Assembly: GCA_030407085.1 (NCBI GenBank)
Contig: CM059584.1
Span: 107,135,001-107,199,000 of the forward strand
DNA from: Trichopria drosophilae
Taxonomy: Eukaryota > Arthropoda > Insecta > Hymenoptera > Diapriidae
Length of the DNA stretch: 64,000 nucleotides
Direction of reading: 5' to 3'
Shown here: piece by piece, positions 41,405 through 52,970 of the stretch
Position numbering within the stretch: position 1 is the stretch's first letter
Layout of the letters: each line of letters starts with the position of its first letter
The notes under the pieces: generated by a model
Told to the model about the DNA's origin: nothing
The model's database searches: none
Seen by the model: the letters and a program-made list of their open reading frames with translations, nothing else
Translations under genes and position numbers: made by a program

Positions 41405-42387
41405 CACTGAAAAAACCCAGTTAACATAAGCTTCACAAATCACAGTCTTACTTTTTAGTCTAGAAGATTCTGATTTTTTATATCAATAATTGAAGAAAGT
41501 TTAAAAATTACGTACCTTTCAAAACTTTTTTAAAAATGAATGGATTTTAACGAATGACTGCTTATTTTTTTTCGAGAAAAAGATTCTCTAAATAATATAA
41601 ATATCATAAATAATATAATAAAAATAATATGTTATGTATCTAGTGCGTAAGGTGTACTTTTTTCACGTCGAGCAAACGTTGTTCGGCATTTCTGGACGGA
41701 AAAAACGAAATAGTTGGACCTACTTTCTAAATAGTTGGATATGATACTAACTAAAACTTTTAGTTGGAACTATTTAAATAGTACACTTAACAATCTAATT
41801 TGTTAAGGCTACTACTTAAATAGTAAATCCAACTAAAAACGTGTAGTAAAAATAAATTTTTTTTTAAATACATGAAAACTCTCGAATGGTATATTAAACT
41901 GTTATTAAAATTTGAAAATGTTCCAAGTAATTATACCAGAGAAAAAAATTCCTGAAAATTGTGCATTTGTCCCCCTTAAAAGATTTAAATAACGGAAAAG
42001 AGTGTTTCCAGAGTTCAAGGAAAAGAATTTTCAAGAAGTGAAGGAAAGGTAAGAGTAAAAATAAAGGATACCTCACATAATTATATTATTAAATTTTAAT
42101 TTAATTTTTACAATTAAAGAAATAATTGAAGAAAGTTTAAAAATTACGTACAATGCATTGTTAAACCCCTCCCTCCCCCCTGTAACAAAGCATAACGACT
42201 TGATTGACCCCTTTCCCCCTACTTAACCGTTACGTAATATATGAATGGCCCCTAAGTATTCAAGTCAAAATATTCTGATTCGGTGTAATACACGGATTCA
42301 GCAGATGAAAGGTTAGAGCAGTATTTTTTCGAAATGTTTTCGATCCTTAATGAATAATTAAAATATTTTGACAATATATATCTTCTA
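41405..42387. other. unassigned AT-rich DNA
   Basis: Contains a small palindrome-rich area (41690-41840, AGTTGGA/TCCAACT motifs) and a pyrimidine-rich block near 42160-42215 ending in GTTACGTAATATATGAATGG, probably an old repeat tail. The phrase AATTGAAGAAAGTTTAAAAA plus TTACGTAC occurs twice (41486 and 42124). No gene. Confidence 0.4.
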
Positions 42388-42549
42388 CCCTGGTAGCATG
42401 GAAATTCTAACGCAATTTCCAGAAATTACGTTACAATGGTGCAGTTCTAAATGTAATTTTAATTTTTTTTAAAATTACATTAGAAAAGCGCTAGATTCGG
42501 AAGTAGACATTGCAATTTCTGTCGGTGCACCCTCGGTGTGCTACCAGGG
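42388..42549. mobile_element. MITE with CCCTGGTAGCA termini and TA duplication
   Basis: CCCTGGTAGCA at the left and TGCTACCAGGG at the right, with TA on both sides (42386-42387 and 42550-42551). Non-coding, 162 bp. Confidence 0.75.
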
Positions 42550-42706
42550 TAGTCAAAAGCGAACGCAGGTTAAGTTGATTTGTCCGATTAATTTTTTACT
42601 TTATTTTTGAAAGTTAAATTTCCATAAAAGTAATGCATTTTGTTAAATACCTCCGAGCGCAACGTAAATAATGTTGGAACATAGTATGTATGTATGTATG
42701 TATTCT

Positions 42707-42851
42707 CCCTGTTAAGTTCCTCTGGTGGCGAAAATGGAACTAAAATAATAGGGCCCACATACAGTACACAATGATAGAAAACGTCATAGTGTATTGTATG
42801 TGTACCCTATTATTTTAGTTCCATTTTTGCCACCAGAGGAATTTAACAGGG
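42707..42851. mobile_element. 145-bp palindromic MITE
   Basis: Arms of about 60 bp (CCCTGTTAAGTTCCTCTGGT and inverse, then ATGGAACTAAAATAATAGGG and inverse) around a ~20-bp loop. Immediately followed by an ACAGGGTGAGTGCG mariner-like terminus (42857). Confidence 0.85.
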
Positions 42852-43071
42852 CGAATACAGGGTGAGTGCGAGAAAACGGGACATAGAGAAAGCCATGTAT
42901 TAGCTAGGACGCTCCTGATTGGTCCATTCCATTGTAACGGCGCATGCCATTGGTTATCAAACGACGCTTACGGCTGGAATAGGGTCTTTCTTTTAAAAAT
43001 TAAAATGTGTACAAAAATTATAATTAAGTAATTTATGCCTTATATATCCACTTGAAACTAATTTAAACCAA

Positions 43072-43489
43072 TATTAAGGGTGCTCTACCATTTTTTCCGG
43101 AAGTTAGATAGACGGCGATATTTAATACTTTTTCTCGGCTTATCAAAAATTTTACATAAAAAGTAAGTAGCATCCCGTAATCCTGGTAAAATAAGCTTTC
43201 TAAATATGTACTTGGAATTTTCCTGCTATAAAAATTGAAGAAATGAGAAGTAAAATACGAATCACTTCCGGTTTGGTCGTTTCTGATGATATTCCAAATC
43301 GTATTTTACTTCTCACAGCTTCGATTTTTATGGTAAGAAAATTCCAAATACACATCTGGAAAGCTTATTTTACGAGGATTAGGGGATGCTACTTACTTTT
43401 TCTGTAAATTGTTTTTTAAGGCGAGAAAAATATGTTGAATATCGTAATCGAACATAACCGCCTGAAAAAAGGGCAGTCCATCCTTAATA
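43072..43489. mobile_element. ~415-bp palindromic element flanked by TTAA
   Basis: Arms of ~175 bp (AAAAAGTAAGTAGCATCCC, AAAATAAGCTTTC, GAGAAGTAAAATACGA and their inverses) around a ~38-bp loop containing TTCCGGTTTGGTCG. TTAA is at both outer ends, as for piggyBac-type insertions. Non-coding. Confidence 0.75.
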
Positions 43490-43551
43490 ACAGGATTTTT
43501 AATATAAATGATTAAAAATGCGTATGTAATGGGAGCGTAGTGAACGCATAT

Positions 43552-43665
43552 GATTGGCCGTGACGTCACGATTCAGCAAAGCTCACCCCGTGATTGGCTG
43601 CGTGTGACGACAGAGCAAAAAAAGGAAACGTGATTGGTTGTGCGTGACGTCACGATTCAGCAGTA
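43552..43665. repeat. 40-bp-spaced GATTGG/TGACGTCA repeats
   Basis: GATTGG at 43552, 43592 and 43632 (exactly 40 bp apart), each followed by a GTGACG-type block. Perfect CRE palindromes TGACGTCA are at 43561 and 43645, both followed by CGATTCAGCA. It could be a degenerate tandem repeat or a CCAAT+CRE regulatory cluster. Confidence 0.6.
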
Positions 43666-43857
43666 TGTGGCGCGAACAACTGAGTGTTTGGAACGGACGT
43701 AAATTTTAAATCAATAAAAGAAATGATTTATTGATTTTTTTAATAACTTTCGTTTCATAAAAATAAAACAAAACTTGACTTTTATTATTCACAACTGAAT
43801 CATAAAAAATGGAGATGCGACTTTTCTTCCGTAGTACGGCAGAAATTTCCCTGGGTT

Positions 43858-44370
43858 TGTTGCCTCGTAAGCATTCAAATTTCATTTTCTCAGCTCGTGT
43901 CAGTTGGAGGGCACTCGGATATTTTGACTTCCTTTATCCTTTATCGAGGAAGCATTCGAAAGGAAAGGGCACTATGTTTACAAGGTTCGATCAAGTAAAT
44001 GTACATGCACTGTTAAAAAATTTTGAAATTAGCTTAAAGAACATGACATTAAATTTCATTAAATTTAAGTGAAGTTTCGTTAAATTTAATATATCACATG
44101 AAATTTAATGTCATGTTATGGAAGCTAATTTCAAGAAGTGTACATTAAATTTAATGTAATTTATAACCTTGTGTTTAAAGTATAGATCTTCTTTACCTTT
44201 TGCAAAAATATTGCCCTTTCCTTTTGGAAGCTTCCTCGATGAAGGATGTACTAATACGAATCAAAATATTTGACTGTGCCCCGACCAACACGAGCTCAGA
44301 ATATAGGCATGCATACATGACTTCACTGGGTTTCGTAGTCTCGTAAGCATTCAAATTCCCTCGGTTATCT
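43858..44370. repeat. ~510-bp imperfect palindrome
   Basis: CTCGTAAGCATTCAAAT at 43864 pairs with an inverse arm ending near 44355, although the right arm also carries a forward-like CTCGTAAGCATTCAAAT at 44341. Inner arms contain AGGAAAGGGCA/TGCCCTTTCCTTT and ATTTAATGTCATG/CATGACATTAAAT. Related fragments appear near 44400-44530, 46090-46300 and 42290-42600, so this is a local repeat family. The frame 43809-44072 is a by-product. Confidence 0.55.
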
Positions 44371-44920
44371 TAGTTACAACAGAGTAAAAAATTCTCATTG
44401 AATTTAATACATCATTAACCGACAAAGACTTCAAAAGAATAGAGCAGTATAATTTTTTAGAAGGTTATTCGATCCTCAGTGAACAATCAGAATATGTCGA
44501 CATTATATACATTCAAATCATAGGTGAATGCAGGTTACGTATGCTCAATTGATTAATTTTTTACTTTTGTAATGTAATTTTTATTCGCAGCCCTTATTCA
44601 TATACAAAAGTAGAATTTATTTTTGCCCAGAAAGTTAAATTGGCATAAAAAGAATATATATTCCTAATTACATTATATAAGAAAAATATTATCAAATTGA
44701 TATTTTTCATTTACAAATCTTTTGTAAATTTCTGAATTTTTTTTGTAATTCTTAGTCAGCCTTTGTTTATACATAATAAGAAAACTGCTATTTATTTCAA
44801 TAAAAGTATTCATATACTCCTATTAAACAAAGGAAAAGATTTTTAAAAGCAAAATATCAATTTGATAATATTTTTCATATATAATTATTAAAATTGTAGC
44901 GATAACTTTATACACCAGTT
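44371..44920. other. AT-rich repeat debris
   Basis: Contains a short inverted pair ATTATCAAATTGATATTTTT (near 44688) and its counterpart near 44858. No gene. Confidence 0.4.
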
Positions 44921-45960
44921 TATTTTTTAATTTCGCGCGCTAGGGACTTCGAAGCGACGACGCCGCCTGTGGCAATTCGGTGGTGCTATATGCGGTGAGA
45001 GATGGAATGTTCAATAAAATGTATAAAATTTTATGTATAAAGAGTATATGAGAGTGGCTCGGTGACGCCGAAGTAGATTTCCGGTTTCGGAGGTAATAAA
45101 AGACTGGTAAGAAGCCGGAATCTCTCATTCGATTTTCCGGGGCGAAAGGAAACAGTTCCAGAGCGGAATAATCGCCCGAAAATTCGACACGCGAGTGACG
45201 CGATCCCGAATGGGGTAAGTGGCGGAGAGATAGAGTTGAAGATTTGTAGTAATTGTTTGAATTATATAGAATCATCGTCCATAACCGTGATCGTCGTCAG
45301 CAGACTCACCGTCAATCATCAGGTCGTTGGGATCGAATCGTCGTGAAAAAATCATTCGACTGAAGGTGCCGTCAACCTAACCTCTAACCACGTGGAGTTG
45401 GAAAAAATTGGGACATCTGTACACCAACGCGATATCATCCATCTTTCATCCTGAAAGATTCTTAGGATTGATCTCGCCTTCATAAGTGAATTATCGAACC
45501 ATGGAATCCATCTCTGATCACTGGGGATCTACATAGTGAATTTATTTCTTTCGATTGTCAACCAACAAAAAAAAGGGTGAGAATAACCAGCTTTTTACAA
45601 TAGTGACCTTTTGCGCGCAGTTTTTTGAAAGATACAGAAAAATCAAGTGTGAGTGTTCCATTCGAATCAGTTGCGTATCCGGTTATAAACATGTGAGACG
45701 TACTTTGTGAACTGAAGCGAACTAATCCTCCGTAAAAATAGAAATTGTGATATCGTGTGAGATTGTGTGAGATTGTGAGTGTTGATGGATGTCTTATGAA
45801 TATATATATTAAGATACTTTAACTTTTGCTTGAAGTGATACGCCAATCAATCGTAGCAAAGAACTCGTCGCGATGGATTATAATAAAGAAAATTGTAATA
45901 AAAATGTTTCATAAAAATTTAATTTGAAAGATGATAGTAAAGATTTATTAGAAAATGTAT
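44921..45960. other. unassigned, less AT-rich segment
   Basis: About 1 kb without a long frame, with a donor-like GGGGTAAGTGG at 45215 and AATAAAG signals near 45880. It could be an LTR, an untranslated exon or a non-coding RNA. I cannot decide. Confidence 0.35.
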
Positions 45961-47480
45961 TCTTTTTGCATCAATTTAACTGGTTAAAAATAAAGTCTGG
46001 CTTAATAAAAATTACACGAAAAAAGTAAAACATTAACCAGAGAGAGGAACTTAATCTGTGTTCACTTATGATTTGAATGTGTATGCATATAATGTCGAAA
46101 TATTTGAATTATTCACTGAGGATCGAAAATCTTTCTAAAGAATACTGCTCCATGCTTTCGAATGCTTTGTCCGTTAAAGATGTATTAACTGAACCAGAAT
46201 TTTTACTTCGCCACAACTAAACCCAATGAAATCATGTATGCATGCATATCTTCTCTGCTCGTTTTAATGGGGGCGTAGTGAAATATACTGACTCACATAC
46301 ATCCTTCATCGTAAAAACTTATTGTTCAATTAAAAAAGAAAAAAAAGCATAGACAAAAGTCACCTGGCAATTTTTAGTGTTCCTCAGGTCTTGCCATTCG
46401 CAAGTGCTTTTTGCAGTTCAACTTGTAGAGAGAGATGCTGAAGCTGGAAACAGGAACCAGGAGAAAGGTCAATTTTCATGACCCTTCTACAAGGCGGGAC
46501 GAACTTGTGTCAGCAACATGTAGAAATGTCTGTTTAGCGTAGCCGCGCCAGGATATTTATGTCGACTTATCTCTTGACTCCGAGGATCACACAATAAAAA
46601 AAAATGGAGAACTTTTCGAATCGGGTGGCTCGACCAAATCACTAAGAAATTAAATTGTCGTCTCGGACCGAATTGGTGATTGAACTCTCGATAACACGCA
46701 CAGCACACAGATTACCTGATTTGGTCCTTTCAGAACTATGAAAGTGGGGCACGTGTTCGATCGCTGTATACCTCGCAATGAATCGAGGCCAGGAACGAAG
46801 CACCTCCACGTATGAATACCAGGTTGTCCAGTAAGCAGTCTTCACTCGTGACGCCGAGCTCCGTCATTAAAAGTATTCGCGTTCATACACCTCGCCAACC
46901 ACGAGCTGAAACTCGAATACGTTGTCCAGGGAATTGACCGGTGGGCATACGCCAGACTTTCACCGTCCGTGAAACTGGCCGTTGAGACAAGATAGAAAAT
47001 ACGTTTCCCAAAAAATGTGTGCCGATACGTATTGCACTATCTATATATCTATAAAAAACCCAATCGGGTTTTGTAGGAGCTTTCCACCTCCTCGGTTATC
47101 CAAAGAAATCTTGCTGCAGCATTGGCCATGGCCACGAGGCGAACTTCCTCGTCCTCTCCCACTGACTCCCTCTCCCACTGGCCCCTCTCTACCTGACCCT
47201 GTGGGCCGTGCTTTTCTCCCCTCCACGCGCGGTTTTCAGGGACGGCGCAACTACAGCAGCATTGATGCGCAATATAGGGCCCTGCACCACATATCATATG
47301 TTTAAACAATTCACATACGATTAGTATAGTACAAATGCGACTTCTGGTTTGTTTTTTAAAAGTTTATATGCTTTGTACATGTGCCTGTGAAAACAGTGAT
47401 CAATCGAAATCCTATTTTGATCCGGTTTAAAACGTTGATTCAATGTTAGTTTTTTTAAATTTATTTTATAAACTTAATTT
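45961..47480. other. unassigned DNA with GC-rich patches
   Basis: 46090-46300 resembles the 44400-44530 repeat debris. 46487-46845 has two overlapping minus-strand frames of 67-73 codons that match nothing I know. 47080-47290 is GC-rich with a repeated CTCTCCCACTG. It directly precedes Tigger copy B and may be its promoter region. Confidence 0.35.
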
Positions 47481-47491
47481 TTATTTTTACT

Positions 47492-49888
47492 GTGGAACCG
47501 AGAAAACTGAAGTATTTGGACATTGAGCAAAGACAATCAGTGTTAGCTAAATTAGATGCTGGTGAATCTGTTTCTGACTTGGCATTAGCTTTCGGTGTGT
47601 CTGCAAAGACTATTAGAAGAATTAGATCAAGAAAAGAAGACATAGCTGATTATTCTCGAACAATTGTTAATAGTCATGGGAATATGACAAAAAAAAACTA
47701 AGTCAAGAAGAAACCTTTCTTGACCAGATTTTGTACAAATGGTTTTTAGAGAAAAGATCACAAAACGTGCTCATCAGCGGAGCTGGCCTTCAAGCAAAGG
47801 CTTTATTTTTTAATACGCTCCTTAACGGGCCATCAAATTTTAAAGCGAGTAATGGTTGGCTCTATCGCTTTCAAGTACGTCCTGGCATCCATTCTATGGT
47901 AGCGCATGGTGAGAAACTCTCTGCCAATGTTGTGGGAAGTGAGATATTTCAATCGACAATAAAAGAAAAAATTACATCTGGAAATTACAGCGAAGACGAT
48001 ATTTATAATGCCGTTGAAACCGGACTCTACTGGAGGGCATTGCCCAGAAAGACTTTGGCAGCAAAGTCAGAAGGATCGATTGAAGAAAGATGCCAAAGAT
48101 AGGGTCACTATTTTAACATGTGGAAATTCCTCCGGATCCCACAAAGTAACACCGTACGTAATTGGCAAATCGAAACATCCCAAATGTTTTAAAAACGTAA
48201 AACACGTGCCTGTGAAATACGCTGGCTCTCCGAGTGCATGGATTACTCGCACACTTTTCCTTGATCGGTTCAAAGATGTATTCCTGAAAGCAGTGAAAGA
48301 GGCACAGACCAAGGCAGGAAGAACATAAAAAATTATGCTATTACTTGATAATGATCGTTCTCACCCACCTGCAGATGAATTAAATGAAATAGATGAAATG
48401 TGCGAAGTACGTATTGATCTTGTATTATTCTAAATCTCGTAGAGTGTATAAATACATTATTTTATATTATTCACATTCATTTTTAACCATTATTCAGTAT
48501 TAATTTTAGGTAATTTACTTGCCCCCTAATGCCAAAGCTCTTATCCAGCCTATGGATCAGGGTATAATCGAAAAAATGAAGCGCATTTATAGGAAAGAAT
48601 TAGTCAGGAAAATTTATTGCTCCAATGAATCAGATATTCATGTTTTCATCAAGCAGTTAAATATGAAAAACTGTTGCTATGGAATTGCCAATGCGTGGAA
48701 CGAGTTAACGCCAGAAAACATGAAAAGTGCATGGAACAAACTATTGCGTAAGAGTGAAGCACAATATGCAGCCGTCGAGTCGTCGATTCGAAATGATGAT
48801 TTGCTTTGGGGCGTTCAAATGATACCACAGTTGTCAAGCATAACCCTTGATGATATAGATACATGGATTCAAGGCGATGCTGAAGAGCAAGGTTGGAGAC
48901 TTTTAAACGACGAAGAAATTTTCAGAAGGTACATAATGTACATTATTCACAAATTTTGTAATGATTCCATAAGAAAAGCTGTAATACAATCTCATATTCA
49001 CATAATTCTTATAACTTTTAAACAGTATGCATGTACACCACAATTTACATGAATATTCTTTTAAATGTACGTACGATATTTAAATCGAATCCTGTTTACA
49101 CATAAGCCAATGAATTTTAATATAGCTTATTAATGAAATTAATTCAGCCTTGAACTAAAAGAAACGTCGATTTGATAATTGGGGTAGAAAATTGTTAGAC
49201 GTTGGCTACTCAGTAAATGAAAACGTCAAGAATCAGAATTCAGAGTTATAAATGCGACTTCTTTTCTATTCTTTTATAAGGTTATGCGTTGGTAAAGAAT
49301 TGAAATAAATTCGTATTTATGATCCTTAATTCTGATTCTTGACGCTTGAATTCTTTTTCGTTTACTGGCTACAGCTTATGGTCCGAAATGATTGGCCTTG
49401 AAAAACTCACCCAGTCACGTACAGTATCATAGAATTTTGAATGTATTAATCGATGCAAAATTCATGAACCAAAAAATTTAATTAATCATTTGTTTAAATA
49501 CATTACAGCATTCATTTCTTGATTAACTTGCCAATATCTTACGTACACATGCATATACAAATTAAAATACAGTTTTAAATAATACTTTTCTTATATAAAT
49601 GATCAAATTATCGATATGTATATGTATTATCATAGCGTCACAGAAAATCAAGTGCCAGATCCGGAGGAAGAAACGATCGAAGATAATTCTGACGATTCTG
49701 ACAATGAGGATCAGGAGTCGCTGTAGACTGATAATCAAGACAGTCAAACGATACTGCAAAAACTTAAAGATGTCCATACCTTTTATGAGAATCGAAGGGA
49801 ATGTTCGTCCGAACAGCATTTGTTGCTTCTCGAAATACAAAAATCACTGACAGATATAGTAATCGAAGAGAAAAGGCAGAACAAATAA
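47492..49888 (+). pseudogene. Tigger/pogo-like DDD transposase, copy B (dead, more complete)
   Basis: N-terminal CENP-B/pogo helix-turn-helix at 47492-47690 (EQRQSVLAKLDAGESVSDLA, FGVSAKTIRRI), starting at GTG where ATG is expected. Then the HTH_CENPB and DDD core (47731-48328, 48510 onward) and an acidic/coiled C-terminus in a third exon (49636-49888: VPDPEEE, NSDDSDNEDQES, later LLLEIQKSLTDIVIEEKR). Introns are 48407-48509 and 48929-49635, GT-AG and phase-compatible. Lesions: an A-run frameshift near 47690, a frameshift near 48085, in-frame TAA at about 48326, the first catalytic Asp changed to Val (NAVETG), and TAG at 49724-49726. The 48085 shift and the 48326 stop are shared with copy A. 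The LIQPMDQG block is intact here. AATAAA lies near 50009. Confidence 0.85.
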
Positions 49889-50266
49889 CTTTCACAAACT
49901 GTAATTGAAATGTATTTTTTCGTTCATGTTACATACAATGTATGTATTTATGTCTATGTTTCTAGATTTCCTAGTCATATAACCTAAGAGTTTCTGTTTA
50001 ATGGATTTTAATAAATTTACTTACGTTAAACATTACCACTTTCTACATTAACTGTTTTCTAAGAGCATATTTTATTCTTTTTATAAAAATAACTTATAAT
50101 TATCCCTGTCACATACTACGAAGGATGGAGTACATATTTATATTAAGAAATATGTATGTATGTAAACAAAATAATCACTGTACTACACCAGTGCTATACT
50201 GGTGTAGGCTGTATGTAATGGAACAGAGCATGGTGCAGTTACGAAGAACATACATTTGTATACATG
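49889..50266. other. 3' flank of Tigger copy B
   Basis: AT-rich, with AATAAA near 50009 and a short hairpin TACACCAG/CTGGTGTA near 50186-50206. No gene. Confidence 0.4.
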
Positions 50267-50664
50267 TACATAATACGGTTGTATTAGGCACTATAGATAC
50301 ATATGGATATATGATGGGCAGTATATCTTTATACATATATATGGATATATATATATATATATGGCGGCTTCCTTCCCTTATTTTAAGATTTCTCCATTCT
50401 CAATCCCGGCAGTGTGAAAGAGAGAAAACGATACAAATTTACTAGAAAGTTAAAATAAGGGAAGTTAAAATAAAAGGTGAACCATAATGTAAATTTAGGG
50501 TTGACTCTTCGGAAAATTTACTATTACCCCGGGTACCATAAGTCTATTGACATATGTACGGCCCTGTTTCAAATCACATGGCAATAAAATGGGCGGGGCA
50601 TATCGCGGGCCAGTGGGAGAGGGAGCGAATCCCGGTATAGGCCAACTCGAGGGGTTGCACTGTA
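50267..50664. repeat. dispersed repeat R, copy 2
   Basis: Matches 5588-6029 (shorter TA tract, about a dozen substitutions). Same orientation and again downstream of a Tigger copy. The small frame at 50547-50747 is a by-product. Confidence 0.85.
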
Positions 50665-51010
50665 GTTTCATAAGCAGCTCTATTTATTTCGGCATAAAGA
50701 ATTCCCGGTTTATCATTTGTGGGGTTGCTTTTTTAGGTAATTTTTAAGAAAATTTTGGTGAGATCTTGGAAATTTTGAGCTATGATTGCATCTTGGATTT
50801 CTTCAATCTGCAAATCTCCAGAGTATCCAATTATTTTTATTCGTGGATTTTTTTTCTCTTCAATCTGTACGGTGTAGTTTTCTGATAGTTTTTGTGTAAG
50901 TTCCTCGGTTAAATTTTCAACATCAATCTTTGAATTGCATTTTATTTGTACTTCTCCGTTCCGATTTTCCTTTATATTGGTTACTGTTGCGTACAGAATT
51001 GCGGGAACGT
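50665..51010 (-). pseudogene. LINE ORF1 (gag-like) remnant
   Basis: Read leftward from about 51000 the frame shows VTNIKENRNGEVQIKCNSK, LTQKLSENYTVQIEEKKNPR and IKIIGYSGDLQIEEIQDAII. This is the arrangement of gag-like ORF1 proteins of R1/Jockey-type LINEs (hydrophobic-basic repeats ending in NPRIKIxG). A frameshift follows near 50735. No knuckle or ORF2 remains. Confidence 0.45.
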
Positions 51011-51282
51011 TAATTTATAAGTTTGCGGTACCCGGTGTAGGTTATTCTGCAGTTTTCCCTACACCATTGCACACCCGAATGGGGGTACTCCTCAAAGGAA
51101 GTCGGCTGCAGACGCAAGAAGGGTGCCTATAGGTTATCGTGTACGGGCCCTTCACGAATGGTGACGAATCGGTTAATTATATTCGGGTTTTAATGTAAGA
51201 ATCGGGCCAGTACAGTTTGGATAGCGTATTTAAAGTTATTAAGCTCAACGTTTAAACCATTACGACCTGACGAACAACAATG

Positions 51283-51900
51283 TGGTTCCTCTCGTAGGAA
51301 TGGAGAAACATGTTATCTCGTATATAAATGCAATTGTGGTTCCTCTCGAAGGAATGGAGATACTTATTATCTCGTGCATATAAATCGACGGTGGTTCCTC
51401 TCGAATGAATGGAGATACTTGTTATCTCGTGCATATAAATCGACGGTGGTTCCTCGCGAAGGAATGGAGATTCATGTTATCTCGTATATAAAATGCAACT
51501 GTGGTTCCTCTCGAAGGAATGGAGATACATATTATCTCATGCATAGAAAACGACGGTGGTTCCTCTCGTAGGAATGGAGATACTTTTATCTCGTGCATAG
51601 ATATCGACGGTGGTTCCTCTCGAAGGAATGGAGATACTGATTATCTCGTGCATAGAATGCGACTGTGGTTCCTCTCGAAGGAATGGAGATTCTGATTATC
51701 TCGTGCATAGAATGCAACTGCGGTTCCTCCCGAAGGAATGGAGATACTGATTATCTAGTGCAAAGAATGCGACTGTGGTTCCTCTCGAAGGAATGGAGAT
51801 ACTCGGTATCTCGTGCATAGAATGCAACTGTGGTTCCTCTCGGAGGAATGTTCCTTCTTGGAAGGAAATACATAGGGACTTCTCTTGGAGGAGCCAAGAC
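51283..51900. repeat. 55-bp minisatellite, 11 copies plus decayed units
   Basis: TGGTTCCTCTCGAAGGAATG occurs at 51283, 51337, 51392, 51447, 51502, 51557, 51611, 51666, 51721, 51776 and 51831, a period of 54-55 bp. Shorter CCTCTTGGAGGA units trail to about 51980. Because 55 is not a multiple of three, the frames cycle and are not coding. It may be part of the long 5' LTR of the BEL/Pao element that follows. Confidence 0.95.
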
Positions 51901-52082
51901 TAGGGATTCCTCTTGGAGGAATAAAGACAGACGTATCCTCTTGGAGGTAAAAGACAGACATTTCCTTTTGAAGGAAAAAGACAAGGACGGTCAAACTCTC
52001 AAAGCTGACTTTAAACACATTTCAATTTCGAACTTTCGAGACGTGTACGGTTGCTTAGCGACGATCTTCATTTTTTTAACAT

Positions 52083-52210
52083 CGCGTTAAAGGTGATTTA
52101 ATTGTGGATACCATCGTCTCTTTATTGAACCGTGCTGATCCCTGAACCACGCTTACGCAGCGCAAGGCTGCATTTTCAAATTATTAATTTTTGAAGTGCA
52201 CGGCGCAACA
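52083..52210 (+). repeat. BEL/Pao 5' LTR, 3' portion
   Basis: 128 bp matching 57893-58019 with two or three differences, ending GGCGCAACA. The primer site follows 2 bp later. The full LTR may extend left through the minisatellite to about 51030, but no second copy of that part exists to prove it. Confidence 0.75.
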
Positions 52211-52212
52211 TT

Positions 52213-52230
52213 TGGCGATCCTGCCAGGAT
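52213..52230 (+). promoter_or_regulatory. primer-binding site for tRNA-Arg
   Basis: TGGCGATCCTGCCAGGAT complements the 3' end of an insect tRNA-Arg (ACG type, from memory) including its CCA. Confidence 0.7.
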
Positions 52231-52970
52231 CAGCACGTAAGTAAAGTGCCGTTCTAAAATAAATTCGCGAGTGGACAAATTGACTGAAAAAAAAAACAAA
52301 GAAAAAACTATTACAGACATTTGATCTTCGGACGGTTGTGGCCTATATAGGCATTGAAATTCCAATCTTTCAGAGGAATTTAGCTCGAACCTGATAGTGC
52401 ATCAGTGCGTGAGTGCATTTCTCAATTTTAACAATTTTTTCTTGAACTTCGGGTTTTTCCGGTCAACTCCGTAAAGTCGCTACGTCACGGTTGGTGACGT
52501 CAGCAGGGAAGCGGCAGCATCGTGTGCTCCCTTCGTACACGCGTCGGCAATCTTCGGCCTATTCTGAAATCGCACGATTTTTTGGCCTGGTCACAGTCAG
52601 TGACGTCATTAGTAAAGCGGCGATACAAAGTATTTCCTTTCATCTACGCTTCGGCCGTCTCCGGCCACGCACGAAGTCTCACGATTTCGCATTCTTCGCA
52701 ACTTAGTATTGAATACTACACCTACTTTGTGCGCTTCGTTGCTACGGCAACCGCTTTCTCATACGCACAGCAACAACTTGCTGTCTTCCAGTCACAATTT
52801 GACCGCGCCTCTGTCACGCCCAGGTGTGTCACAATTGGCAGTACCCCAGACGTGTCTTCACTTCTCTTTCTACGGATTGATAGCAGTGTTCCCCATGCGA
52901 CGACGGCACCGAACATTTGAAGTTGCGAACTAATAATTGCGCGTACGCAGTCACGCGTTTTAGTTACAAT

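Noticed and set aside
44940..45275. 111-codon minus-strand frame
   Set aside because: No recognisable motif. It could be chance in a less AT-rich patch; I kept the region as unassigned.
45373..45400. Telomere-like CCTAACC repeats
   Set aside because: Only two imperfect units, not an array.
51374..51695. Repeated short frames (WFLSNEWR, SSRRNGDT types) as a repeat protein
   Set aside because: The 55-bp period shifts frame at each unit and the frames break after about 65 codons.
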